From Porphyrobacter sp. AAP60 (GTDB lineage Bacteria > Pseudomonadota > Alphaproteobacteria > Sphingomonadales > Sphingomonadaceae): a DNA stretch of 64,000 nt. Below the pieces are notes generated by a model. The model did no database searches, was not told the DNA's origin, and saw only the letters and a program-made list of their open reading frames with translations. This document shows, one piece after another, positions 49,564 through 58,855 of the stretch. The translations under genes and the position numbers were made by a program. Positions within the stretch are counted from its first letter, which is position 1, and each line of letters opens with the position of its first letter. The DNA is taken from the NCBI RefSeq assembly GCF_001296025.1, contig NZ_LJHV01000002.1:124001-188000 (forward strand), in the 5' to 3' direction.

Positions 49564-51162
49564 ATGCTCGAATTTCCCCTCTGGAAAAAGATCTGGCTGT
49601 GGGGCCTGACGCTGGCAGCATCGCTGTTGGCGTTGCCTTCATTGTTCAATGTTGCCGGGCTGGACTGGCCTGCATCGCTGCCCAACCCGCAGGTCAATCT
49701 CGGGCTTGACCTTGCAGGCGGCTCGCACCTGCTGCTGGAAGCAAGGGCCGATGATGTGCGCGCCCAGCGTCTTCAGAACATGGAAGAAAATGTTCGGCAG
49801 CTGATGCGCAATGCCACCCCGCGTATCCGGATAGGCGATGTTTCCACGGGCGACGGGCGCTTGTCCTTCATGCTCGAAAATGCCGCCGATATTGATCGTG
49901 CACGCGGGATGATCGAACCGGCGATGCAGGGTGCCAGCACCACCCGCGAATGGGAATTGGCGGTGGTCGATGGCCAGCGCATGGTGCTCACCCAGACCGA
50001 CGCGGGCGTGGATCAGGCGATTGACGATGCGATGGACAGCGCCACCGAAGTGGTGCGCCGCCGGATCGACGAACTCGGCACGCGTGAACCTACGATCATC
50101 CGTCAGGGTGACACCCGCATCGTGGTGCAGGTGCCGGGTCTGGAAGATCCCGATGCCCTGAAAAGCCTGCTGGGCCAGACGGCGCAGCTCGAATTCAAGC
50201 TGGTCGATCTGAATGCGCTTCCGGAAAACGTTCAGGCAGGCATCGCGCCTGCCGGCAGCGAGGTGTTCCCCTATGCCGCGGGCAGCCCGCAGGAAGGCCA
50301 GTTCGAAGCAGTGCGGCGGTTGGGCGGTATCCGCGGGGACAGCCTGACCGGCGCGCAGGCAGGGGTTGATCCAACCAGCAACCAGAACGTCGTCAACATC
50401 ACCTTCGACGCGCAGGGCGGGGCCAAGTTCGCCAAGCTAACGACGGAGAATGTCGGCAAGCCGTTTGCGATCATTCTTGACGGACAGGTTCTGTCTGCCC
50501 CGAACATCAACGAACCGATCATCGGCGGGCGCGCGCAGATTTCGGGCAGCTTTACGGCGGAAAGCGCGAACAGCCTTGCCATCGCCTTGCGTTCAGGCGC
50601 TCTGCCGGTGCCGCTGGCCGTAGTTGAGGAACGCACAGTCGGCCCTGATCTGGGCGCGGATTCGATCCGCGAGGGTCTGCTTGCCATGACCATCGGCAGC
50701 CTTGCGGTGATTGCGCTGATGGTGGCAAGCTATGGCCGTTTCGGCGTATACGCTACAATCGCGCTGGTGTGCAACGTGTTGATGTTGCTTGGCATAATGG
50801 CGCTCGGCAATTTCACTCTCACGCTGCCGGGGATCGCGGGCTTTGTCATTACCATCGGCGCAGCGGTCGATGCCAACGTGCTGATCAACGAGCGCATCCG
50901 CGAAGAACGCCTGCGCGGGCGCAAGGTGATTGCCGCGGTTGAAACTGGATACAAGGAAGCCGGCCGCGCGATCTATGACGCCAACTTCACCAACTTCATC
51001 GCGGGGATCATGCTGTTCGCATTCGGTTCCGGCCCGGTGAAGGGCTTTGCCGTGGTGCTGGTGATCGGCCTGTTCACTTCGGTGTTCACCGGCGTAACCC
51101 TGACCCGCCTGATGGTTGCCGGATGGCTGCGCAAGGCGCGCCCCACCGACATCACAATCTGA
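49564..51162 (+). CDS. secD: Protein translocase subunit SecD
   Basis: 532 residues with six transmembrane helices: TM1 near residues 12-30, a large periplasmic P1 domain, and five C-terminal helices. The RND-family motif NLGLDLAGGSHLLLEA near 45 and the C-terminal GAAVDANVLINERIREE near 440 are conserved. With SecF it uses the proton motive force to pull preproteins through SecYEG. Confidence 0.96.
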   Translation: MLEFPLWKKIWLWGLTLAASLLALPSLFNVAGLDWPASLPNPQVNLGLDLAGGSHLLLEARADDVRAQRLQNMEENVRQLMRNATPRIRIGDVSTGDGRLSFMLENAADIDRARGMIEPAMQGASTTREWELAVVDGQRMVLTQTDAGVDQAIDDAMDSATEVVRRRIDELGTREPTIIRQGDTRIVVQVPGLEDPDALKSLLGQTAQLEFKLVDLNALPENVQAGIAPAGSEVFPYAAGSPQEGQFEAVRRLGGIRGDSLTGAQAGVDPTSNQNVVNITFDAQGGAKFAKLTTENVGKPFAIILDGQVLSAPNINEPIIGGRAQISGSFTAESANSLAIALRSGALPVPLAVVEERTVGPDLGADSIREGLLAMTIGSLAVIALMVASYGRFGVYATIALVCNVLMLLGIMALGNFTLTLPGIAGFVITIGAAVDANVLINERIREERLRGRKVIAAVETGYKEAGRAIYDANFTNFIAGIMLFAFGSGPVKGFAVVLVIGLFTSVFTGVTLTRLMVAGWLRKARPTDITI

Positions 51163-51175
51163 GGAGCACGAGACG

Positions 51176-52153
51176 ATGAAACTCCTGAAGCTCGTCCCTG
51201 ACAATACCAACATCAAGTTCCTGAAACTGCGTGTGCCGTTCTTCGTACTCAGCATTGTGCTGATTATCGGAAGCTGGGCAGCGGTGGCGGTCAACGGCCT
51301 CAATTTCGGGGTCGATTTCGCTGGCGGCCAGGAAGTGCGCATGACCTTCGAGGAGCGCGAGACCGCGCCGATCCCTAGCTTGCGCGAACTGGTTGGCGGG
51401 CTTGGCTATGGCGAGCCGGTGGTGCAGGAATTCGGCGGGCCGAACGCGGTGTCGATCCGTGTTCGCCTGCCCGAGGACGCTGAAGACACGCCGGGCGCCG
51501 CCACTGCCATCGGCGACAGGGTAATTGCCGCGATCGCGGCGGAATATCCCGACGCACGCACCGATGGTAACGACACGGTGTCAGGCAAGGTTGCGGGCGA
51601 GTTCCGCAATTCGGCCGTGCTTGCCTTGCTCGCAGCGATGGCGGCGGTATCGTTCTATATCTGGATCCGTTTCGAATGGCAGTTCGGTGTCGGCGCGATG
51701 TTCGCGCTGGTGCACGATGTGTCGGTGACTGTCGGCCTGTTTGCATTGACGCAGATGGAATTCAGCTTGCAGATCGTCGCGGCGATCCTTGCGATCATCG
51801 GCTATTCGCTGAACGACACGATCGTGGTCTATGACCGTATCCGCGAAAACCTGAAGAAATATCGCAAGATGCCGCTGCCGGAATTGCTTGATCTTTCGGT
51901 CAACGAAACGCTGGCACGCACGGTGATGACATCGCTGACGCTGTTCATCGCGCTGGTCCCGCTGCTGCTCTTCGGCCCGCCAAGCCTGTTCGGCATGGTC
52001 GCGGCGATCACGGCGGGCCTGTTCATCGGCACCTATTCGTCGATCTACATGGCCGGCCCGCTGCTGATCTGGATGGGGGTGACGTCCAACAGCTTCGTGC
52101 CGCAAGAATCCGCGATGGACCGGCAGGAAAAGATCGCGCGCGGCGAAGTGTGA
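51176..52153 (+). CDS. secF: Protein translocase subunit SecF
   Basis: 325 residues with six helices. NFGVDFAGGQEVRM near 44 and GYSLNDTIVVYDRIREN near 215 are the SecF counterparts of the SecD motifs. The ATG follows secD by 13 nt with GAGGAG as ribosome-binding site. A perfect long hairpin starts 2 nt after its stop codon. Confidence 0.96.
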   Translation: MKLLKLVPDNTNIKFLKLRVPFFVLSIVLIIGSWAAVAVNGLNFGVDFAGGQEVRMTFEERETAPIPSLRELVGGLGYGEPVVQEFGGPNAVSIRVRLPEDAEDTPGAATAIGDRVIAAIAAEYPDARTDGNDTVSGKVAGEFRNSAVLALLAAMAAVSFYIWIRFEWQFGVGAMFALVHDVSVTVGLFALTQMEFSLQIVAAILAIIGYSLNDTIVVYDRIRENLKKYRKMPLPELLDLSVNETLARTVMTSLTLFIALVPLLLFGPPSLFGMVAAITAGLFIGTYSSIYMAGPLLIWMGVTSNSFVPQESAMDRQEKIARGEV

Positions 52154-52154
52154 T

Positions 52155-52191
52155 ACCAATGTCCGATGAATTTGGTTCATCGGACATTGGT
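52155..52191. repeat. Perfect 16-bp inverted repeat after secF
   Basis: ACCAATGTCCGATGAA, a 5-nt loop TTTGG, then the exact complement TTCATCGGACATTGGT. No U tract follows on either side, so it is not a standard intrinsic terminator. It could be a dispersed palindromic element or an mRNA-stabilising hairpin. Confidence 0.85.
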
Positions 52192-52270
52192 CAAGCCCGT
52201 GCTGCGCATGAGCATTTCCAGCGCGTGATGCGTCAGCATCTTGGCGCGCTGGTGCAATGCGCGGCGCGGC

Positions 52271-53455
52271 CTAGGCTGCGTCCACCAGACTTTCGTAATG
52301 CGCAGCCAGCGCTGCGGCATTGGCTTCCCAGCTGAACGCCTCCGTCAAAGCGGCAACCTCTGTACGTGGCGCAGGGTTGGCAAGCACAGCTTTGATCCCG
52401 GCGACCACTGCTTCGGTCGATCGCTCCACCAGCCGCCCTGCGGTGTCGCAGGTGATCAGTTCGCGCGCACCGCCGACATTGCTTGTCACCACGGGTGTGC
52501 CGCATGCGAGCGCCTCGACCCAGGCATTGGCCAGACCTTCGGCAACGGTCGGCAGCACCATTACATCGGCGGCCGACAGCAGCAGCGGCATCAGATCGTG
52601 ATCAACCGATCCGGCAAAGTGTACGCGGTCGGCCACGCCTTCGCTGATTGCCAGTGCGCGCAGGCGGGCCGCGTCCTCGCCCTTGCCGATCAGCACCAGC
52701 CGGGCATCGGGGATCGCGGACAGGGCAGCGATAGCGATGCCTTGACCCTTGCGCTCGATCAAGGCGCCGACGCAGGCCAGAACCGGCGCATTATCGGGCA
52801 GGACAAAGCCAAGCTCGCGGCTCAACTGGCTGCGCAATTGCGGATGGTCGAAAGGACGGAACCGGTCCCGGTCCAGCCCGGTGTAATGCACTGTGATCTT
52901 GTCTGCATCCATGCCCATCGCCGCCATTTGTGCTGCCAGATCGTGGCTGACGGCGAGCAATCCGGTTGCGGTGTGCGCGGCGCTAAGCATCTGGTTGCGC
53001 GCAAAGCCCTGTTCGCCCCAGAAGCTGATGTCGCTGCCGCGCGCCTTGATCGATAGTGGCAAGCCGGTTGCGCCTGCGATTTCGGCAGCGGCGGGACCAT
53101 CGGGGAAGAAGAATTGCGCGTCGAGAATGTCGATCGGGGTTTCGGCATGGATGCGGCGCACCAGCGGCAACACTGCGCGGGCAATCGCGGTGGCATTGCG
53201 ACGTGCGCCGATGCGCGGGATCAGAGTGAAATTCGGGCGGTGGACGGTAACCCCGCCTTCCTCTGCCAGCGGCGCAAGCTCTGCCAGCGGGCGATAACGC
53301 CCCAGCGCCAGCGGCGGCAGGCCGATCGGGTTGATCAGTGTCACCCGCCAATCGCCGCGCCGCGCCAAACCCTCCAGCGATCGGGCGACGAAGGTGCCGA
53401 ACCGCGGATTCACCGCATTGGGATACAGCGTCGACAAGGCCACAACGTGCTTCAC
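52271..53455 (-). CDS. GT4 glycosyltransferase
   Basis: 394-residue GT-B fold enzyme. N-terminal VVALSTLYPNAVNPRFGTFVARSLEGLARRG, LACVGALIERKGQGIAIAAL near 220 and the donor-site VLPTVAEGLANAWVEALACGTPVVTSNVGGA near 315-345 define a retaining GT4. The fine specificity is unknown; relatives act in exopolysaccharide synthesis. Starts with GTG. Monocistronic as far as visible, convergent with secF across the hairpin. Confidence 0.88.
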   Translation of the reverse strand: MKHVVALSTLYPNAVNPRFGTFVARSLEGLARRGDWRVTLINPIGLPPLALGRYRPLAELAPLAEEGGVTVHRPNFTLIPRIGARRNATAIARAVLPLVRRIHAETPIDILDAQFFFPDGPAAAEIAGATGLPLSIKARGSDISFWGEQGFARNQMLSAAHTATGLLAVSHDLAAQMAAMGMDADKITVHYTGLDRDRFRPFDHPQLRSQLSRELGFVLPDNAPVLACVGALIERKGQGIAIAALSAIPDARLVLIGKGEDAARLRALAISEGVADRVHFAGSVDHDLMPLLLSAADVMVLPTVAEGLANAWVEALACGTPVVTSNVGGARELITCDTAGRLVERSTEAVVAGIKAVLANPAPRTEVAALTEAFSWEANAAALAAHYESLVDAA

Positions 53456-53480
53456 AAGGGAGATCCTCTTCCCACGCGGG

Positions 53481-54059
53481 TTAAAGCGGCCTGACCAGCA
53501 TCATCGCTACCGCGATCCATGCCGGGTTATCCACTACCACCTGTTTTTGCCCTGCACCCGGAGGCAGCAGGCCGATCAGCGTACCGCGCCGGTCGATCAG
53601 CCGCCCGAAGGCGAAGCGTCCGCCGGAGCGGGGCACCAGACAATCGCGGTTGATAGCGCCGGAAATGTCGTCCGGGTCTAGCTGTCGCAGCCACAAAAGA
53701 TCGCCCGGACGATATTCGCCGACACTGTCGCGGATTGCCAGCACCAGCGGGGCAGGGGCGTCTTCACTGGCAAGTTCGCTTGGCAACAGGGCTTCGCGCG
53801 GAGCAGTCAGCGCTTCGGGGCCGTGAGCCCCCAGTTCGGCAATGATCTGCGCAGGCGCAGCCGTATCGGCGCGCATCAGGCTCGCCGGATCAACGCCCAG
53901 CGCGGGTGCAATGCGGTTCATCCATGTCAGCGAAAGGCTGCGCATCCCGGTTTCCAGCCGCCCGATGGTCTGCGCGGTGGTTGGCGGATCACAGGCGGCG
54001 GCCAGATCGGCCAGTGTCAGGCCCTTTGCCTTGCGGATGTCACGGATACGGTTGGTCAT
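53481..54059 (-). CDS. XRE-family HTH regulator with degenerate S24-like C-terminal domain
   Basis: 192 residues. The N-terminal HTH (IRDIRKAKGLTLADLAAACDPPTTAQTIGRLETGMRSLSLTWMNRIA) is Cro/C1-like. The C-terminal half (LAIRDSVGEYRPGDLLWLRQLDPDDISGAINRDCLVPRSGGRFAFGRLI) resembles LexA/S24 domains, but the Ser-Lys protease dyad motif is not recognisable, so self-cleavage is unlikely. It probably senses a ligand or only dimerises. It is divergent from the DUF6456 gene. Confidence 0.75.
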   Translation of the reverse strand: MTNRIRDIRKAKGLTLADLAAACDPPTTAQTIGRLETGMRSLSLTWMNRIAPALGVDPASLMRADTAAPAQIIAELGAHGPEALTAPREALLPSELASEDAPAPLVLAIRDSVGEYRPGDLLWLRQLDPDDISGAINRDCLVPRSGGRFAFGRLIDRRGTLIGLLPPGAGQKQVVVDNPAWIAVAMMLVRPL

Positions 54060-54156
54060 TATGGCCTTTTCGATTTAACCGGAATGGTTTGCGCTTTCCT
54101 ACAGATGCGCCGCGTTGGCAAGCCCTGCCTTGGCTAACACACAGGAAGGAGAGCCA

Positions 54157-54639
54157 ATGAAGCGCCAGCTCGTTGAACGCGAATTGACCCCCGAAGGCCC
54201 GCGCCGCGATGCGCCAAAAGCAGGCGCATCCCGCCCGTCCCGAACGGTGACGGTCAATCTCGCGGAATCGCCGCTGGCATGGCTCCACGCGCGCGGTCAT
54301 CTGGAAGACCGGCTTTTCGAAGCGGGCGAAAAATTGCGCAGTGATTATGAACAGGCGCAATTATCTGCGAGCGTAACGATGCGCTGGGATCCGGTGCGCG
54401 TGAAGACCACGAGTGAACGCGGCTTGTCCCCCACCGAACGCCAGATCGTTGCGCGCCAGCGGTTCAACGGCGCGATTGCCGCTGCTGGTCGAGGGCTGGA
54501 GGATATTCTGTGGCGCGTGGTCTGTGCGGGCGAAGGCTTGCCCGAAGCGGAAAAAACGCTCCAATGGCCCGCCCGCAGCGGCAAGCTGGTCTTGAAGATC
54601 GCGCTGGAACGGGTCGCGGCATATTACCGGATCGGGTGA
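54157..54639 (+). CDS. DUF6456 domain protein
   Basis: 160 residues. The core LAWLHARGHLEDRLFEAGEKLRSDYEQAQLSASVTMRWDPV...RQRFNGAIAAAGRGLEDILWRVVCAGEGLPEAEKTLQWPARSGKLVLKIALERVAAYYRI matches a small conserved alphaproteobacterial domain of unknown function. AGGAAGGAG precedes the ATG. In relatives the domain is often joined or adjacent to an HTH regulator, in line with the divergent XRE gene here. Confidence 0.75.
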   Translation: MKRQLVERELTPEGPRRDAPKAGASRPSRTVTVNLAESPLAWLHARGHLEDRLFEAGEKLRSDYEQAQLSASVTMRWDPVRVKTTSERGLSPTERQIVARQRFNGAIAAAGRGLEDILWRVVCAGEGLPEAEKTLQWPARSGKLVLKIALERVAAYYRIG

Positions 54640-54649
54640 TCCGGCCCGG

Positions 54650-55006
54650 TCACGCGCCTGCGTCGCTGAAGAACCGTTCCTCGGCAATCTTGCCGTCCCT
54701 GACAGTATAGAGCGCTATTTCCGTCGCTTGCACGCGATCGCCCTGCATCGTCACATCCATGGCGAAGCGCAATGCAAACTGGTCCCCGTGAATATAGGGG
54801 CCTTCGGCGGTAAAGCCGTGCATTTCCGCATTGGCTTCCCACCACGCATGTTTGGCAATCAGAGCCTCGCGCCCCTCGGTACGCGCGTCTTCGCCAGCGC
54901 CGGGTTCGATGCTGACGATATCGTCGGCCCACATGGCCTGATAGGTTTTGGCATCATCGTCGCGGACCGCGGCGGTGAAATCCTTGGCGAATTGTTCGAT
55001 TGACAT
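54650..55006 (-). CDS. SnoaL/NTF2-fold protein (DUF4440-like)
   Basis: 118 residues. The sequence FAKDFTAAVRDDDAKTYQAMWADDIVSIEPGAGEDARTEGREALIAKHAWWEANAEMHGFTAEGPYIHGDQFALRF... is a typical NTF2-like cone fold of the stress-response DUF4440/SnoaL group. No catalytic role can be named. It converges with the DUF6456 gene. Confidence 0.82.
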   Translation of the reverse strand: MSIEQFAKDFTAAVRDDDAKTYQAMWADDIVSIEPGAGEDARTEGREALIAKHAWWEANAEMHGFTAEGPYIHGDQFALRFAMDVTMQGDRVQATEIALYTVRDGKIAEERFFSDAGA

Positions 55007-55049
55007 GATGGCTCTCCCAAAGCGTGCTTAGCGCGCCATTATAGCAAAA

Positions 55050-55667
55050 TCACGGTCGGTCCTGCAGTGCCGCTGCCACCCGGAGGCGCAGCTGCGGGAT
55101 AATGTCGCGTTCGAACCACGGGTGCTTGCCCATCCATATGCGCGAACGCCACGCCGGGTGGGGCAGGGCGATCCTGTTCCCGAATTGGCCAAAGGCGCGC
55201 ACCCGTTCGGTCATTGACCAGCCCTTGGCTTCGGGGAGATAGCGCGCCTGTGCGTGGCTGCCGACCAGCAGCGTCAACCGCTCCTCCGGTATTTCGGCCA
55301 ACACCGCTTCGTGCCACTGCGGGGCGCATTCATTGCGAGGCGGGGCATCGCCGCCACTCGCCTTACCGGGATAGCAAAAGCCCATCGGCATCAGCGCCAC
55401 GAACTGCGGATCATAAAACTGTGCCTTGTGAAGGGCCAGCCAACCCCGCAGCCGATCGCCGCTGTTGTCGTCAAACGGGATGCCGCTTGCGTGAACTTTG
55501 GTGCCGGGCGCCTGACTTATGATGAGCAAGCGACTGCTGGCGGAAAACTGGACAACCGGGCGGGCACCAAGCGGCAGGTATTCGGCGCACAAAGTGCAGG
55601 CAGCGATTTGCGCCCGGAGCGCCTTCACCTTCGTCTCGCCAGTGCCCCCGATGGTGTCCCCGTTCAC
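55050..55667 (-). CDS. Uracil-DNA glycosylase family protein
   Basis: 205 residues. An N-terminal CxxC (ACTLCAEYLPLG) is followed by LLIISQAPGTKVHASGIPFDDNSGDRLRGWL, the active-site-like loop of this branch of the UDG superfamily, then FVALMPMGFCYPGK and a late PHPAWRSRIWM with a conserved His. Members of the branch have not been shown to be classic Ung enzymes, and the strict catalytic residues differ, so substrate activity is open. Its GTG start overlaps the stop of the ABC-F gene by 4 nt. Confidence 0.8.
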   Translation of the reverse strand: MNGDTIGGTGETKVKALRAQIAACTLCAEYLPLGARPVVQFSASSRLLIISQAPGTKVHASGIPFDDNSGDRLRGWLALHKAQFYDPQFVALMPMGFCYPGKASGGDAPPRNECAPQWHEAVLAEIPEERLTLLVGSHAQARYLPEAKGWSMTERVRAFGQFGNRIALPHPAWRSRIWMGKHPWFERDIIPQLRLRVAAALQDRP

Positions 55668-57508
55668 CCCTCGACCATTTCCGCCAGCATCAGCCAGCGT
55701 TCTTCAGCCGCGTCCTTCTCGGCTCTGGCGTTTGCGATGCCCTGACTGATCGTAGCGAACCGCTGCGGTTCTTTCGAATAAAGTTCCGGGTCAGCCAGCA
55801 GGGCCTCGCCTTTCGCGATTGCCGTTTCCAGTTCATCAATCCGGGCGGGCAGGATTTCGTAATCGCGCTGGTCCTTGTAGGACAGTTTCACTGGCGCGCC
55901 CGCTTTGACAGGCACCCCCTTGCTAGCCTCGTCTTGACCCCCGCCAGGTCGCGCTTGCTTCGGGTTAGACCCGGCCTGACCCGGGTTAGACCCCTGTTTG
56001 CGCTTCGCCTCCCAATCGGCGTAACCGCCCGCAATAATGTCCACCTTGCCCGACCCGTCGAGGCCAAGGGTGACGGTGACCGTGCGGTCGAGAAAGTCGC
56101 GGTCGTGGCTGACGATCAGCACCGTTCCGTCGAAATCGGCGATGACTTCCTGAAGCAAATCAAGCGTTTCAAGGTCAAGATCATTGGTCGGCTCGTCCAG
56201 CACCAGCAGGTTTGCGGTGCGGGCAAATTCGCGTGCCAGCAGCAACCGCGAACGCTCTCCGCCCGAAAGGATACCCACTTTCGTGTCCACCAGACCGGGA
56301 TCGAACAGAAAGTCCTTGAGGTAGGCCATCACATGCTTGCGCACCCCGCGAACATCGATCCAGTCGCCCCCTTCGGCCAGGATCTGGCGCACGGTAGCGC
56401 CCGGTTCCAGCAGCTTGCGCTGCTGGTCGATCATCACGCCTGAAAGGGTGCGGGCATGGGTGACAGTGCCGGTGTCGGATTCCAGTTCCTTGGTGAGCAT
56501 TTTCAGCAAAGTGGTCTTGCCGGCACCGTTCGCGCCGACGATCCCGATGCGGTCACCGTTCTGAATTCGCAGGGAAAACGGCTTGATAATGGCGCGGTCG
56601 CCATAGGTTTTGGAGATATTCTCGGCCACGATGACGGACTTCGATTTGAAGTCATCATCGCTGGACAGCTTCAGCTTTGCCGTACCTGTGCCCGAGATCA
56701 TCGAAGCCCGTGCAGCACGCATCTGGTACAACTTTTCAAGACGCCCCTGATTGCGCTTGCGCCGCGCCGTCACGCCGCGTTCCAGCCAGTGGGCTTCAAG
56801 CTTCAGCTTGGCATCCATCCGCTCGGCGGCGCGGGCTTCTTCGGCGTAGATCTGCTCTTCCCACGCTTCATATCCGCCAAAGCCGACTTCCTTGCGCCGC
56901 AGTGTTCCGCGGTCGAGCCACAGGGTTGCCCGGGTCAGCCGGGTCAGAAAGGTGCGATCATGGCTGATGGTGATAAAAGCGCCGCGATAGCGGGTCAGCC
57001 AGTCTTCCAGCCAATCGATCGCGGACAGATCAAGGTGGTTGGTCGGCTCGTCCAGCAGGATGAGATCGGGATCCTGTGCCAAGGCCCGGGCGATGGCAGC
57101 GCGCCGCCGTTCGCCGCCACTGGCGGTGGCTGAAAGGCGGCCCATATCAATGCCGAGCTGGCCCGCAATTGCTTCGACCTCATGCGCGGCAGGGGCATCA
57201 TCGCCGCCCAGCGCGAAATCCATCAGCGTTCCGGCGCCGGAAAAATCGGGTTCTTGTTCCAGAAACACGATCCGGGCGCCCGATTTCACTCGCCGCATTC
57301 CGCGATCCGGATCGATCTGTGCCATGACAAGTCGCAGCAGCGTGGTTTTGCCCGCGCCATTGCGCCCGATCAGCGCGAGGCGATCTGCGGGCAAAACGTG
57401 CAGATCGATCGGCGCTGCGCCGGTTGTTGGCGTAGGGCCGCCGAACAGCCAGCGCCCGCCTTGCTGCAAGGCGAGCCCTTCGAGCGATAGGATAGGAGGT
57501 TGCGCCAT
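55664..57508 (-). CDS. Uup-like ABC-F ATPase
   Basis: 614 residues, two nucleotide-binding domains: Walker A GRNGAGKT near 46 and GANGAGKT near 340; signatures TASGGERRRAAI and LSGGERSRLLL; Walker B LLDEPTNHLD and LVLDEPTNDLD. A C-terminal coiled-coil (YEILPARIDELETAIAKGEALLADPELY) marks the Uup type. Before it lies an unusual Gly/Asn/Pro/Gln linker (GSNPGQAGSNPKQARPGGG). Uup-type factors act on ribosomes and affect transposon excision. The ATG of MAQPP is preferred over a GTG four codons earlier. Confidence 0.9.
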   Translation of the reverse strand: MAQPPILSLEGLALQQGGRWLFGGPTPTTGAAPIDLHVLPADRLALIGRNGAGKTTLLRLVMAQIDPDRGMRRVKSGARIVFLEQEPDFSGAGTLMDFALGGDDAPAAHEVEAIAGQLGIDMGRLSATASGGERRRAAIARALAQDPDLILLDEPTNHLDLSAIDWLEDWLTRYRGAFITISHDRTFLTRLTRATLWLDRGTLRRKEVGFGGYEAWEEQIYAEEARAAERMDAKLKLEAHWLERGVTARRKRNQGRLEKLYQMRAARASMISGTGTAKLKLSSDDDFKSKSVIVAENISKTYGDRAIIKPFSLRIQNGDRIGIVGANGAGKTTLLKMLTKELESDTGTVTHARTLSGVMIDQQRKLLEPGATVRQILAEGGDWIDVRGVRKHVMAYLKDFLFDPGLVDTKVGILSGGERSRLLLAREFARTANLLVLDEPTNDLDLETLDLLQEVIADFDGTVLIVSHDRDFLDRTVTVTLGLDGSGKVDIIAGGYADWEAKRKQGSNPGQAGSNPKQARPGGGQDEASKGVPVKAGAPVKLSYKDQRDYEILPARIDELETAIAKGEALLADPELYSKEPQRFATISQGIANARAEKDAAEERWLMLAEMVEG

Positions 57509-57622
57509 GGCAGGCGGCACTTAGGGACAGGATTGCCGCGCGACAAGCCTGTGCGACATGGCGGTTCACTCCCGCGAAAGCCGGGCTGGTGCAAAGGCTG
57601 CGGCAACTGGAGGAGTTGTCTT

Positions 57623-58348
57623 ATGATCCGTTACCCTGTCGTCCTGCTGGCCGCGAGCGCAATGGCGCTTCCCGCCAACACACTTGCCGCCGCCGATGTC
57701 GAGATTGCGGCAACCGGCCCGGTCGTTGAAATCAACGTGTCCGAAAGCGTGTCGGTCGCGCCGGATATCGCCACGATCGGCGCTGGCGTTACCACCACGG
57801 CGCCTACCGCCACAGAAGCGCTGCGGCAGAATTCGGCAGAAATGCAGAAGGTCGTCGCGCGCATCAAGTCGCTGGGCATCGCCGATAAGGACATCCAGAC
57901 CACCGGCATCAACCTGAACGCGCAGTATGATTACGATCAGACAACCATGCGCCAGGTTTTCCGCGGTTATCAGGCCGCCAACCGGGTCAGCGTGGTCCTG
58001 CGCAAGATCGGCGACGCCGGGCGGGTGCTCGATGCGCTGGTCGAAGCGGGCGCGAATGACCTCAACGGCCCCAGCTTCGCGCTGGAGAATGACGATGCAG
58101 CCAAGGATGCAGCGCGCAAGCGTGCGGTCGAACGGGCTCAGGCGCGGGCCAAGGCCTATGCCGAAATGCTCGGCTTCAACAATGCTCGCGTACTGGCGAT
58201 TGCTGAAAGCATCGAAGGGCGCGGGCCGATGCCGGAAATGGCAGTGATGAAGACGAGCGCCGATGTGGCCGCTGCGCCGCCCGTAGAACCGGGGATGGTT
58301 GCAGCCGGGATCAGTCTGACCATAACCTATGAGCTTGTGAAGGATTAA
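57623..58348 (+). CDS. SIMPL (DUF541) domain periplasmic protein
   Basis: 241 residues. A signal peptide (VVLLAASAMALPANTLAA) is followed by a single SIMPL domain, recognised by VNVSESVSVAPDIATIGAGV-like N-terminal sequence, VARIKSLGIADKDIQTTGINLNAQY, and RKRAVERAQARAKAYAEMLG. Related to BP26 and YggE, linked to the periplasm and oxidative stress; biochemical role not settled. GGAGGAG precedes the ATG. Confidence 0.88.
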   Translation: MIRYPVVLLAASAMALPANTLAAADVEIAATGPVVEINVSESVSVAPDIATIGAGVTTTAPTATEALRQNSAEMQKVVARIKSLGIADKDIQTTGINLNAQYDYDQTTMRQVFRGYQAANRVSVVLRKIGDAGRVLDALVEAGANDLNGPSFALENDDAAKDAARKRAVERAQARAKAYAEMLGFNNARVLAIAESIEGRGPMPEMAVMKTSADVAAAPPVEPGMVAAGISLTITYELVKD

Positions 58349-58415
58349 GCTGTCGGATCACCGCCAGCCGTATTCACGGCTTGTTCAATGGACGCCCGCT
58401 AGGCATGACGATGTT

Positions 58416-58733
58416 ATGAAAGCTGTTCGCTCACTTTTTGCCGGAATTGTCGCTGCGCTTGCGATGGTCGCCTTGGTGGCGCCGGCCGCCGCCGCGCAGG
58501 ACAAGCCGCGCGGTGATCAAGGCGAGGCACGCCGCGAGGCGATGGCTGGCACGCAGCTTTCCCTGCGCGAAATCGAACGGCGTGTTCTGCCGCAGATGAG
58601 CGGGGCCGAATATCTTGGCCCGGCTTATGACTCGACGGTGCGGGCTTATCGCCTGAAATTCATCCGCGATGGCCGGGTGACTTATGTCGATGTGGATGCC
58701 CGTACCGGCCGGATCATCGGCCGTTCGAAGTAA
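58416..58733 (+). CDS. PepSY-like exported protein
   Basis: 105 residues. A signal peptide (LFAGIVAALAMVALVAPAAAAQ) is followed by a small PepSY-like domain (LSLREIERRVLPQMSGAEYLGPAYDSTVRAYRLKFIRDGRVTYVDVDARTGRIIGR). Such domains are thought to inhibit or modulate proteases. It lies 122 nt before the PhoP-like regulator on the same strand and may be part of that regulon or operon, a common arrangement in sphingomonads. Confidence 0.85.
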   Translation: MKAVRSLFAGIVAALAMVALVAPAAAAQDKPRGDQGEARREAMAGTQLSLREIERRVLPQMSGAEYLGPAYDSTVRAYRLKFIRDGRVTYVDVDARTGRIIGRSK

Positions 58734-58855
58734 GAGGCGGGCAAGTTGCGAGGCTATCGGGGGAAAGCGGGGTCGCTGACGCAAGTGGTTCGCTTGACGC
58801 CTGTGTTGCGAAAGCGCACGACTCAACCAACGACAACGCAGGAAAATGGTGGTTT

